NCBI GenBank assembly: GCA_964568395.1 | Contig: CAZMPN010000003.1 | Coordinates: 1-64,000, forward strand | Length of the DNA stretch: 64,000 nucleotides | Source of the DNA: UBA6016 sp964568395 | GTDB taxonomy: Bacteria; Campylobacterota; Campylobacteria; Campylobacterales; UBA6016 | Direction: 5' to 3' | Shown: positions 25,999 through 34,347 of the stretch, in pieces | Numbering within the stretch: position 1 is the stretch's first letter | Layout of the letters: each line of letters opens with the position of its first letter | The notes under the pieces: model-generated | What the model was told of the DNA's origin: nothing | Seen by the model: only the letters and a program-made list of their open reading frames with translations | Databases searched by the model: none | Made by a program: the position numbers and the translations under genes

Positions 25999-26658
25999 CT
26001 ACATATTTACGCTAAGTTTTCCGCCTTCTTTCGCATAGTGGAGGAGCCTGGCGATATTTTCGCAATGGTCCGTAACCCTCTCGTGTTTTTTGAGGGTTTT
26101 GATGATTTTTATGTATGTGGCCGTAAGCTCGTCCGCGTTTATAGAGTTTAGAACCTCTTTTTGGATAATGCCGAATATCTCGTCGCTTTTTTCCTCTTCG
26201 ATATGTATCGCCCTATACGTATCAAGCGAGAAGTTTTTAAAGCACTCTATGACCAGCTTGATCGATCTAATGGAGATGGTGTGAAGCTCTATTATGTATT
26301 GTTTTATTTTTGAGATGTCGGCTCCGGCCTCGATGATCTCCTGCATACCTTTTGAGAACTTCTTGGACGCATCGGCTATCCTGACAAGCTCGTTTGTGGT
26401 CTTTAGCATCGCTATCAGCTCTCTTAGCTCTCCGGCTTCTGGCGCATATAGAGCCAAAGCGACGATGATATTATTGTCTACGCTGTCGGCCATATACGTC
26501 AGGTGTTTTATGTTGCCTTCTCTGGCGCTCCTGAAGTGCTCAGTATTCTCTTCTTTTATGCCCTGAAGGGACTCTTCGAAAGAGGAGAGCACGAATTCCC
26601 CCATCGTCACTATGTCTTTTTTTATATCACTTGCTTTTTGCTCAAAATTCGGCAGCAT
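25999..26658 (-). CDS. phoU: PhoU phosphate-signalling regulator
   Basis: The 219-residue all-helical protein has the two three-helix repeats of PhoU, with acidic E/D-rich metal-binding stretches (for example IHIEEEKSDEIF and HERVTDHCENIARL). PhoU shuts off PhoR signalling and restrains the Pst transporter when phosphate is plentiful. AAAGG lies seven bases before the ATG. It is the first gene of a leftward run with phoB, phoR and the binding-protein/kinase pair, behind putative Pho boxes. Confidence 0.9.
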   Translation of the reverse strand: MLPNFEQKASDIKKDIVTMGEFVLSSFEESLQGIKEENTEHFRSAREGNIKHLTYMADSVDNNIIVALALYAPEAGELRELIAMLKTTNELVRIADASKKFSKGMQEIIEAGADISKIKQYIIELHTISIRSIKLVIECFKNFSLDTYRAIHIEEEKSDEIFGIIQKEVLNSINADELTATYIKIIKTLKKHERVTDHCENIARLLHYAKEGGKLSVNM

Positions 26659-26680
26659 CGCAAAACCTTTATAATTAATT

Positions 26681-26732
26681 TGTAGAGTGTTTTGTTACAA
26701 TATTATATCCCGTTCGTTACGGCACTGTTACA
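26681..26732 (-). promoter_or_regulatory. Putative Pho-box promoter for phoU-phoB-phoR
   Basis: On the minus strand TGTAACA (26732-26726), CGTAACG (26721-26715) and TGTAACA (26699-26693) sit in register at 11-base steps, with one weak position between the last two. The 7-base repeat with 4-base gap is the classic PhoB box layout. A TACAAA -10-like hexamer begins at 26684, eight bases after the last repeat. The assignment as a Pho box is inference from layout and neighbours. Confidence 0.65.
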
Positions 26733-26759
26733 AATGCCTTCGCGTACTGCGAACGCCGA

Positions 26760-26792
26760 TGTAACTTTATTGTAACACACTATATTTAAAAT
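26760..26792 (+). promoter_or_regulatory. Putative Pho-box promoter for pstS
   Basis: TGTAACT at 26760-26766 and TGTAACA at 26771-26777 are direct repeats with a four-base gap (11-base period). Nine bases later comes TAAAAT (26787-26792), a -10-like hexamer. There is no -35 box, as expected when PhoB replaces it. It is 30 bases upstream of pstS. Confidence 0.7.
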
Positions 26793-26822
26793 GCTGAGAC
26801 TCAAAAAACAGGAGAAACATAA

Positions 26823-27821
26823 ATGAGAAAAGGTCTACTATCCATTTTTGCGGTTGCCGCTCTGGCTTCCGGCGCAGTCGCTGCCGATAAGATAAGCGGC
26901 GCAGGAGCCACGTTCCCGGCGCCGTTATATTATGATTGGGCGCATGCTTATGCGGCAAAAACAGGCAATCAAGTAAACTATCAAGCAATCGGTTCTGGCG
27001 GCGGTATCAAACAGATCCAAAAAAGAACAGTTGATTTCGGCGGAACGGATAAGCCTCTTACTCCACAAGAGCTTGCAAAAGACAATCTTCTTCAGTTTCC
27101 TGCCGTAGTAGGCACGATCAACGTAGTTTACAATATCCCAGGCGTTGCCGACGGTGCGCTAAAACTATCAAACGAAGCGGTAGCCGGTATATTTCTTGGG
27201 ACCATATCCACTTGGAATGATCCTATCATCGCAAAAGACAATCCAGGCGTAAATCTGCCTGCAAACAGAATTACCGTTGTCCACAGATCTGACGGCTCAG
27301 GCACCACTTGGAACTTCGTATACTGGCTAGACAAAATCAACGCTACCTGGAAATCGAAAGTAGGCGTAGGCACGAGCGTTAACTGGCCTGTAGGTATCGG
27401 CGGCAAAGGAAACGAGGGCGTCGCAAACATAGTAAAACAAACTCCAAACTCGATAGGTTACGTAGAGTTTGCGTATGCAAAACAAAACAAAATGGCGTCC
27501 GCGCAACTTCAAACAAGCGCAAAAACTTGGGTTACTCCATCCGTCGCGACTTCAAAAGAGGCGGCCAAAAACGCAAAATGGACAAAGCAAGACCATTTCC
27601 ACGAAATATTAGTACTTGAGCCGGGTAAAAACTCATACCCTATAACAGCCGGTACTTTTATACTTCTTCCAAAAGAAAAGGCTGACCAAAACAAAAAAGT
27701 CGTAGCGTTCTTCAACTACGCATTCGACAACGATGCGGCGGCAGAGAGACTGGGCTATATCCCGCTTCCTAACGAAACCGTGAAAATGATCCAATCTTAC
27801 TTCAAAGACAACGGTCTTTAA
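26823..27821 (+). CDS. pstS: Phosphate ABC transporter substrate-binding protein
   Basis: The 332-residue protein has a signal peptide ending near ASGAVAA and the phosphate-binding fold. The loops that grip phosphate are visible: GAGATFPAPLY, IGSGGGIKQI, FGGTDKPL and VHRSDGSGTTWNFV. It captures phosphate in the periplasm for the PstCAB transporter. The genes pstC, pstA and pstB do not follow; a hairpin and then the glucan phosphorylase gene come next. GGAG lies before the ATG. Confidence 0.95.
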   Translation: MRKGLLSIFAVAALASGAVAADKISGAGATFPAPLYYDWAHAYAAKTGNQVNYQAIGSGGGIKQIQKRTVDFGGTDKPLTPQELAKDNLLQFPAVVGTINVVYNIPGVADGALKLSNEAVAGIFLGTISTWNDPIIAKDNPGVNLPANRITVVHRSDGSGTTWNFVYWLDKINATWKSKVGVGTSVNWPVGIGGKGNEGVANIVKQTPNSIGYVEFAYAKQNKMASAQLQTSAKTWVTPSVATSKEAAKNAKWTKQDHFHEILVLEPGKNSYPITAGTFILLPKEKADQNKKVVAFFNYAFDNDAAAERLGYIPLPNETVKMIQSYFKDNGL

Positions 27822-27845
27822 TCTTTAGATAAAACTCCCATATAA

Positions 27846-27870
27846 AAGGCGAAGAGAACTTCTTCGCCTT
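27846..27870 (+). terminator. Hairpin after pstS
   Basis: AAGGCGAAGA and TCTTCGCCTT form a perfect 10-bp stem around a 5-base loop, 24 bases past the pstS stop. No T-run follows, so it may be a processing or stability element or a terminator working with Rho. Confidence 0.55.
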
Positions 27871-27890
27871 ATCCATATAATTCATTTAAA

Positions 27891-29606
27891 TTGTCTTTTA
27901 ATTTAAAACTTGTAAACTCATTAAAAGAGAGTTTAAACTTCACACAAAAAGGCCAAATCGTGGAAACAATACACACTCCGGCAATCGATCCAAAATACTC
28001 CAAAAAAGTCGCCTACTTCTCTATGGAATTCGCAATCCATCAGGCGCTAAAAATATACTCCGGCGGTCTTGGCTTCCTGGCCGGTTCTCACATGCGCAGC
28101 GCCCACGACCTAAAACAAAATATGATAGGCGTCGGGATACTATGGAGTTTCGGATATTACGACCAATCCAGGAACGAAGACAATACGATGAGCATCATCT
28201 ACAGAAGAAAGTCGTACTCGTTTTTGGAAGAAACCGGAATTATCGTCAAGGTTAAGATAAGCGGAGCGGAAGTTTTTATAAAGGCGTATCTATTAAAGCC
28301 CGAGATATTCGGTACCGTGCCTATATATCTTCTAACGACCGACATCCCCGAAAACGACTATTTGGCTAGAACCATTACGCACAAGCTATACGAAGCGCAC
28401 GAAGAAACCAGAATAGCCCAAGAGATAGTGCTAGGCATAGGGGGCGCGAAAGTGCTGGAAGAGGCCGACATAACGCCTGAAATATACCACCTAAACGAAG
28501 GGCACGCTCTTCCTGTGGCCTTCCATCTCTACTCGAAACTAGGGAGCCTGGACGAGGTTAAAAAAAGGATGGTATTTACCACGCATACTCCGGAAGCCGC
28601 AGGAAACGAAGAGCATGATTGCTCGCTTCTGCATAGAATGGGCTTTTTCAACGGGCTGTCGCAAGAGACAATAAAAGATATAACGGGTCACGATGTCGGC
28701 AAGTTTTCGCTAACGCTAGGCGCGCTTAGGCTATCCAAGATATCCAACGGAGTCTCGAAACTACACGGGGACGTAGCAAACAAAATGTGGGAACACTACG
28801 ACAACATATGCCCCATCATCTCCATCACAAACGCCCAAAATAAGAAGTTCTGGGCGGATAAGCCGCTCCAAAACGCATATGACGAATATGACGATTACGC
28901 GCTGCTGGCCAGAAAAAAACATCTAAAAAGGAAGCTTTTCGATATAGTGGCGGATCAGACCGGCAAGATGTTCGACCCTGAAGTGCTGACGATCGTATGG
29001 TCAAGAAGATTTGCCGAATATAAAAGAGCCGGCTTAATCAAGCGAAACTGGGAGAAGTTTTATGAGCTCGTCACCAGAAAAGAGAAGCCGATACAGGTAA
29101 TCTGGGCAGGAAAGCCGCATCCTGCCGACGTAAACGCTATAAAGCTATTTAACGAGCTCGTATATACTACAGACAGGCTCAAAAGATGCGCAGTGCTCGT
29201 AAGATATGAGATAAGCCTATCCAGTCTGCTCAAAAAAGGCGCCGATATCTGGCTCAATACGCCGAGGGTCACCAGGGAGGCGTCGGGCACTAGTGGTATG
29301 AGCGCGGCGATGAACGGCGCTGTAAACTTCTCCATCAACGACGGATGGCACCTAGAATTTCAAAAACACGGCGAAAACAGCTTTACGATATTCCAAGACG
29401 GCGGCAAGGATACGGTCATACAAGACGAGGAAGACAGCTTCAATCTGATGAACATCCTTGAAAACGAAATCATCCCTACCTATTATGACCATCCGGAGAG
29501 ATGGCTGGATATCGTAAAAAACTCGATGAGCGATATAGCTCCATACTTTGACACCGGTAGGATGGCCAACGAATACTACGAAAAACTTTACAAATTCGGC
29601 CTATAG
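27891..29606 (+). CDS. glgP: Alpha-glucan (glycogen/maltodextrin) phosphorylase, short type
   Basis: The 571-residue GT35-like enzyme releases glucose-1-phosphate from alpha-1,4-glucans with a PLP cofactor. It is the short bacterial/archaeal form, lacking the regulatory N-terminal region of about 830-residue phosphorylases. Motifs are YSGGLGFLAGSH near residue 60, HLNEGHA, TTHTPEAAGNEEHD, IWAGKPHPAD and the C-terminal EASGTSGMSAAMNGAVN with DGWHLEF. I kept the TTG start at 27891, but it has no ribosome site. GTG at 27960, preceded by AAAAAGG, is a real alternative and would drop 23 residues. It is the first gene of the glycogen/glycolysis run and lies 16 bases before pyk. Confidence 0.9.
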   Translation: MSFNLKLVNSLKESLNFTQKGQIVETIHTPAIDPKYSKKVAYFSMEFAIHQALKIYSGGLGFLAGSHMRSAHDLKQNMIGVGILWSFGYYDQSRNEDNTMSIIYRRKSYSFLEETGIIVKVKISGAEVFIKAYLLKPEIFGTVPIYLLTTDIPENDYLARTITHKLYEAHEETRIAQEIVLGIGGAKVLEEADITPEIYHLNEGHALPVAFHLYSKLGSLDEVKKRMVFTTHTPEAAGNEEHDCSLLHRMGFFNGLSQETIKDITGHDVGKFSLTLGALRLSKISNGVSKLHGDVANKMWEHYDNICPIISITNAQNKKFWADKPLQNAYDEYDDYALLARKKHLKRKLFDIVADQTGKMFDPEVLTIVWSRRFAEYKRAGLIKRNWEKFYELVTRKEKPIQVIWAGKPHPADVNAIKLFNELVYTTDRLKRCAVLVRYEISLSSLLKKGADIWLNTPRVTREASGTSGMSAAMNGAVNFSINDGWHLEFQKHGENSFTIFQDGGKDTVIQDEEDSFNLMNILENEIIPTYYDHPERWLDIVKNSMSDIAPYFDTGRMANEYYEKLYKFGL

Positions 29607-29622
29607 GGCAAAAGGCGAGACC

Positions 29623-31056
29623 ATGAGAAAGACAAAGATCGTAGCTACGCTCGGACCGTCGACAGACTCCGAGGAGATGATAGAAAAGCTGATAGTAGCC
29701 GGGGTAAACGTATTTAGATTTAATTTTTCTCACTCTACGCACGAATACCACGCCGCAAACCTCGCCAAGGTGCGCCGGATATCCGATAAATTAGGCGCGC
29801 CAATCGCCGTACTGCAAGATATATCGGGTCCAAAAATAAGGGTGGGCGAAATTAAAGGCGTTATGGAGCTGGACGTAGACGATACGCTAAGCTTCTACGA
29901 AAAAGAGGGCTTTGACGACAAACACGGCGTCACGATCAACCATCCAAACATACTCCCGTCCCTAAAAAAAGGCGACCTAATCTATCTTGCCGACGGAAGC
30001 ATAAGATGCGAAGTTACGCAAAACGAAAACGGGGTAGTGCGCACGACGGTACTTGTGGGCGGCGATTTGACAAGCAAAAAAGGCGTCAACTTCCCAAACG
30101 CATCCCTCCCTATATCCGCAATAACCGAGAAAGACATAAGGGATATAGAGTTTGGCGTCAAAAACGGCGTCGATATGATGGCTATATCTTTTGTCAAATC
30201 GAAAGAGGATATAGAAGAGGCCAAACGTATAGTGGCGATATTCGGCGGCGATTGTCCGGTATTTGCGAAGATAGAAAAAGCCGAGGCGGTGGATAATCTA
30301 TCGTCAATCGTTGAGGCGGCCGACGGTCTCATGGTGGCGCGCGGGGATTTGGGTGTTGAACTTGGGCTTCCAAGGGTGCCGATAGCCCAAAAAAAGATCA
30401 TCAGAACGGCAAACCGCAAAGGGATTCCGGTTATTACCGCGACACAGATGCTGACATCCATGATAGATTCGCCGTTTCCTACAAGAGCCGAGGTAAGCGA
30501 TATAGCAAATGCGGTGCTCGACGGCACCGACGCCGTAATGCTCTCTGACGAGACGACCGTCGGCAGATATCCGATCGAGGCGATAAAAGTCCTAAACGAA
30601 GCTATTAGCGAGACCGAGACTATATATCCGTTTTATAGAAACCTAGACAAGATACATATACCTTCCGACGCGATAGCCGTGGCGGCCAACAGAATGGCGG
30701 AGGATATGGAGCCGGATGCGCTTATAGTATTCACAAGAACGGGCGGGAGCGCAAAAAGCGTCGCAAAATATAGGCCAAAACCAGACATTTTGGTATCCGT
30801 ACATTGTAAGGACGCCTACAGAAGGCTTGCCATAGTATGGGGGGTTAGGCCGGTATTTGTTTTGGACGAGCACGAAAGCACCGACAGGATGCTTTGCGAG
30901 TTTACGATAAAGGCTCTGGATAGCGGTGTTTTAAGGGAGGACGGCACATATATAGTCACCGTAGGATACCCGACCGGACTAGAAGGAACGACCAACCTTA
31001 TACGGATAATGCGCCAGGCCGACATCGAGCACGCCAAAAACGTCTGCAATATTTAA
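29623..31056 (+). CDS. pyk: Pyruvate kinase
   Basis: The 477-residue enzyme converts phosphoenolpyruvate and ADP to pyruvate and ATP. All family blocks are present: TKIVATLGPS, FRFNFSH, DISGPKIRVG, FAKIEKAEAV, MVARGDLGVELG and TATQMLTSMIDSPFPTRAEVSD. A full C-terminal domain, the usual seat of allosteric control, follows (ALIVFTRTGGSAKSVAKYRP). The ATG at 29623 gives the standard N-terminus. It lies between phosphorylase and GAPDH in the same transcription direction. A second, very different homologue lies at 37501-39291. Confidence 0.97.
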   Translation: MRKTKIVATLGPSTDSEEMIEKLIVAGVNVFRFNFSHSTHEYHAANLAKVRRISDKLGAPIAVLQDISGPKIRVGEIKGVMELDVDDTLSFYEKEGFDDKHGVTINHPNILPSLKKGDLIYLADGSIRCEVTQNENGVVRTTVLVGGDLTSKKGVNFPNASLPISAITEKDIRDIEFGVKNGVDMMAISFVKSKEDIEEAKRIVAIFGGDCPVFAKIEKAEAVDNLSSIVEAADGLMVARGDLGVELGLPRVPIAQKKIIRTANRKGIPVITATQMLTSMIDSPFPTRAEVSDIANAVLDGTDAVMLSDETTVGRYPIEAIKVLNEAISETETIYPFYRNLDKIHIPSDAIAVAANRMAEDMEPDALIVFTRTGGSAKSVAKYRPKPDILVSVHCKDAYRRLAIVWGVRPVFVLDEHESTDRMLCEFTIKALDSGVLREDGTYIVTVGYPTGLEGTTNLIRIMRQADIEHAKNVCNI

Positions 31057-31107
31057 AAGTACGAATGTTAAGATTTTAAAAATAATGTTAATAGTATAGG
31101 AGATTTG

Positions 31108-32103
31108 ATGGCTTTAAAAGTAGCAATAAACGGTTTTGGAAGAATCGGAATGATAGCGGCGAGAATTATCGCCGAGAGAGACGACATAGAACTGGTAGCC
31201 GTTAATGCCACTATGAAACCGGATATGCTTGAATACCTGCTCAAATATGACTCCGTGCACGGGACATACGAAGACGTAAAGCTTATTGACGATACTACGT
31301 TTCAGATAGGAAAAAATAGAGTTAAAATTTTTAGCGACAGAGATCCGGCAAACCTTGATTTCGGCTCATGCGGAGCGGAATTGGTACTTGAGTGCACCGG
31401 GGCTATACTTAGTATGGATAAAGCCGAGGCGCACCTCAAAAACGGCGTAAAGAAAGTAGTGTTCTCGGCGCCTGCAAAGGACGATACTCCGACATACGTA
31501 TACGGCGTAAACCATCTTGAATACAAAGGGGAAGCGATAATCTCAAACGCTTCTTGCACCACAAACGCACTGGCTCCGATAACAAAAGTTCTACATGACG
31601 CCGTAGGTATCGAAAAGGGGCTTATGACGACGGTGCACAGCTACACTAACGACCAAAACATTCTAGACGTCAAGCATGCCAAAGATAAGAGAAGAGCCAG
31701 AGCCGCGGCCGTAAACATCATACCGACATCTACGGGCGCAGCGAAGGCGATCGGCAAAGTAATTCCGGAACTAAACGGCAAGCTAAACGGTTTTAGCCTA
31801 AGGGTGCCTACGCCGGACGTGTCGATAGTGGATCTTAACTGCTATCTCAAAAGAAGCGTAACGAAAGAGGAGATAAACGCAATCTATAAAGAGGCGTCAC
31901 AAAACAGTTACAAAGGGTTGATAGAGTATGATGAAGACATGAGAGTTTCATCCGATTTTATCGGCTCTACGTACAGCTCCATATTCGTTCCGGATTCCAC
32001 GCAAGTAGTTGACGGAAATATGGTAAAGGTCATAGCGTGGTACGATAACGAATGGGGATACACTTCCAGACTTGTTGATATGGCAAAATATGTAGGAGGC
32101 TGA
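31108..32103 (+). CDS. gap: Glyceraldehyde-3-phosphate dehydrogenase
   Basis: The 331-residue enzyme interconverts glyceraldehyde-3-phosphate and 1,3-bisphosphoglycerate. The catalytic cysteine is in SNASCTTNALAP and the histidine in TTVHSYTNDQ; the dinucleotide motif is INGFGRIG. Two cofactor positions are unusual. The aspartate that favours NAD (VND in common enzymes) is alanine here (VNATM). The usual Leu-Pro pair before the RRARAA block is Val-Lys (ILDVKH). Both hint at relaxed or NADP specificity. The ATG at 31108 is chosen over the adjacent TTG because of TAGGAG at 31097-31102. A 51-base gap precedes it and could hold a promoter. Confidence 0.95.
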   Translation: MALKVAINGFGRIGMIAARIIAERDDIELVAVNATMKPDMLEYLLKYDSVHGTYEDVKLIDDTTFQIGKNRVKIFSDRDPANLDFGSCGAELVLECTGAILSMDKAEAHLKNGVKKVVFSAPAKDDTPTYVYGVNHLEYKGEAIISNASCTTNALAPITKVLHDAVGIEKGLMTTVHSYTNDQNILDVKHAKDKRRARAAAVNIIPTSTGAAKAIGKVIPELNGKLNGFSLRVPTPDVSIVDLNCYLKRSVTKEEINAIYKEASQNSYKGLIEYDEDMRVSSDFIGSTYSSIFVPDSTQVVDGNMVKVIAWYDNEWGYTSRLVDMAKYVGG

Positions 32104-32104
32104 G

Positions 32105-33370
32105 ATGATTTCCACTAAGCTCTTTTTTGAAGAAGCCTTAAAACCCATCAAAGAGAGCGAAGTAGAGACTCTTTTTGCAAATATCTGCGAAGAGCAGCAA
32201 AGCATAGGCTTTTATAGCCTTCCTACAAACTCTGCCGGAACGGTAGACAATATATATAAATTCATACTTTCAAATAACGCCGTATATAAGGGCAAAATAA
32301 AAAATCTGGTTCTGCTCGGCATCGGCGGCTCAAGCCTCGGCACAAAAGCCATAGATACCGCGCTAAAGCACTCCAAGAACAGAAACGATATAAATCTCAT
32401 ATTTTTGGAAAATTGCGATCCAAACGAAGTCAATGCGCTTCTTTCTGGTATCAAGGCTAAAGATACGCTTTTTATTATGATTTCAAAATCAGGCTCCACG
32501 ATAGAGACGACAAGCCTTGCGAAATACGTCATAGCCAAATTTTTTAAAACCATAGAAAACCCGAGACTCAAAAAAAGATTTCTAATCATTACCGACGAAG
32601 GCTCTCCTCTCGATAAATTCGGCAAAGAGTTTAATCTTGAGAGATTTTATATAGCGCCGAACGTAGGCGGCAGATTTTCCGTACTAAGCGCCGTAGGCCT
32701 CTTGCCTCTTGCCCTGCTCGGATATGATATATCAAAGCTTCTGCGAGGCGCCGCAAAATTCAAAAAAAGCTTCTTCGACGGCGACAGAAAACAGATGATC
32801 AAAAAAGCGCTCTTTTTTGCGACCCACTACAAGGATTTGCCGATAAACGTGCTATTCTCATACGCCAGCGCCCTAGATAAGCTAACCGCATGGTATGTAC
32901 AACTTTGGGCGGAGAGTCTCGGCAAAATAGACAAAGACGGGAAAAACGTCGGCCTTACTCCGATAGGGCTTGTTGGGTCGGTGGATCAGCATTCGTTTTT
33001 GCAGCTCATCGTAGAGGGGCCTAAAAACAAGAGTGTTACGTTCATAAAGGTAAAAGATTTCAAAAACAGCTCCAAAATACCGAACATCACTATAAAAAAC
33101 CTGGAAAAGACCGACTTCGTAAACGGCCTAAACCTAGCCGATCTCCTAAACGCGCAGTGCGAAGCTACGCTTGAGACGCTTGTGGAAAAAAATATTCCGG
33201 TCGATATAATCGAACTAGACACGCTAAACGAAGAGAGCATAGGTGCCCTCATATTTTATTACGAACTTTTGACGGCGATAGCGGGCAAGGCGTTTGGTAT
33301 AAACACTTACGACCAGCCAGGCGTCGAATTCGGAAAGACAAAACTGTTTGAAAAACTAAGCAAAAAATAA
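32105..33370 (+). CDS. pgi: Glucose-6-phosphate isomerase
   Basis: The 421-residue enzyme interconverts glucose-6-phosphate and fructose-6-phosphate. It is the shorter bacterial form. Signatures are VLLGIGGSSLGTKA, MISKSGSTIETTS, NVGGRFSVLSAVGLLPLAL and GSVDQHSFLQLIVEGP. It follows gap by one base with TAGGAGG just upstream, and pfkA follows by nine bases, so these three are certainly co-transcribed. It links glucose-1-phosphate breakdown products to glycolysis. Confidence 0.96.
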   Translation: MISTKLFFEEALKPIKESEVETLFANICEEQQSIGFYSLPTNSAGTVDNIYKFILSNNAVYKGKIKNLVLLGIGGSSLGTKAIDTALKHSKNRNDINLIFLENCDPNEVNALLSGIKAKDTLFIMISKSGSTIETTSLAKYVIAKFFKTIENPRLKKRFLIITDEGSPLDKFGKEFNLERFYIAPNVGGRFSVLSAVGLLPLALLGYDISKLLRGAAKFKKSFFDGDRKQMIKKALFFATHYKDLPINVLFSYASALDKLTAWYVQLWAESLGKIDKDGKNVGLTPIGLVGSVDQHSFLQLIVEGPKNKSVTFIKVKDFKNSSKIPNITIKNLEKTDFVNGLNLADLLNAQCEATLETLVEKNIPVDIIELDTLNEESIGALIFYYELLTAIAGKAFGINTYDQPGVEFGKTKLFEKLSKK

Positions 33371-33379
33371 AGGATTCGC

Positions 33380-34342
33380 ATGTCTATAGCCATAATGTGT
33401 TCCGGCGGCGACGCGGCCGGGATGAATCCGGCGATAAAGCAGTTCGTTGAGTATAGTTTTGATCTTGGCATAAAACCTTATCTGATATATGACGGTCTTG
33501 AAGGGCTCATAGACGACGAAATCAAAGAGGCTACGCATGAGAGAGTAGGAGGCATAATCCACAGAGGCGGCACCGTCATACGCTCCTCCCGCTCCAAAAG
33601 ATTTTTTGAGATAGAGCACAGGAAGGTGGCATACGAAAACCTAAAATCGAGAGGCATCGACAAACTTGTCGTGCTTGGCGGCGACGGTTCATTTCGCGCC
33701 ATGAGGCAGTTCTATCACGATTTTGGAGTAAACTTCGTCGGAATTCCTACCACGATAGACAACGATATTTTCGGCACAGACTACTGCCTTGGGGTCGATA
33801 CGGCGCTCAATGTAATCAGGGAGTCGATAGACGATATTAGGGATACGGCCGCATCTTTCAAAAGAGCGTTCGTTATAGAGACGATGGGCAGGGATTGCGG
33901 CTATCTGGCTTTGGTGTCGGCCCTTACGAGCGGGGCCGAGATGCTGGTGGTTCCGGAGATGGAAAACGACTTTGCGTCTTTGGAGGCTAGATTCAAGCAG
34001 CAGATAAAAGAGGGGAGAAGCTATATCATAGCGATAGTAGCGGAAGGCTCCAAGATGTCGGACAAGGTAGCCGCATGGTTTAAGGATACCATAGGAATGG
34101 AGTCCAGGGTAAGCGTAATAGGTCACATCCAAAGAGGCGGTAGTCCAAGTGTATTCGACAGACTGATGGCGTTCGAATTTGCAAAACTCTCGATAGACAA
34201 ACTGATGCTAAAACCTGACGATAGAAACGTCATAGTATACAAAGAGTCGAAATTCGATTTTGTCAGCATAGACTATATCAACTCACAGAAATACCAGATA
34301 AAACCGGATCTTATCAAGCTGGCCGAAAAGCTTACGAGATAA
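33380..34342 (+). CDS. pfkA: 6-phosphofructokinase, probably ATP-dependent
   Basis: The 320-residue PfkA-type enzyme phosphorylates fructose-6-phosphate. The nucleotide loop is CSGGDAAGMN, the ATP-type motif is VLGGDGSF, and the catalytic aspartate lies in TIDNDIFGTD. The position after IP is threonine (IPTTIDND); pyrophosphate-dependent enzymes typically have lysine there, so ATP use is favoured. Arg in IHRGGT and the sugar-binding GHIQRGGSP block are intact. Many Campylobacterota lack this enzyme, so it marks glycolytic capacity. It sits between pgi and an NDH-2-like gene. Confidence 0.95.
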   Translation: MSIAIMCSGGDAAGMNPAIKQFVEYSFDLGIKPYLIYDGLEGLIDDEIKEATHERVGGIIHRGGTVIRSSRSKRFFEIEHRKVAYENLKSRGIDKLVVLGGDGSFRAMRQFYHDFGVNFVGIPTTIDNDIFGTDYCLGVDTALNVIRESIDDIRDTAASFKRAFVIETMGRDCGYLALVSALTSGAEMLVVPEMENDFASLEARFKQQIKEGRSYIIAIVAEGSKMSDKVAAWFKDTIGMESRVSVIGHIQRGGSPSVFDRLMAFEFAKLSIDKLMLKPDDRNVIVYKESKFDFVSIDYINSQKYQIKPDLIKLAEKLTR

Positions 34343-34347
34343 ACCGT

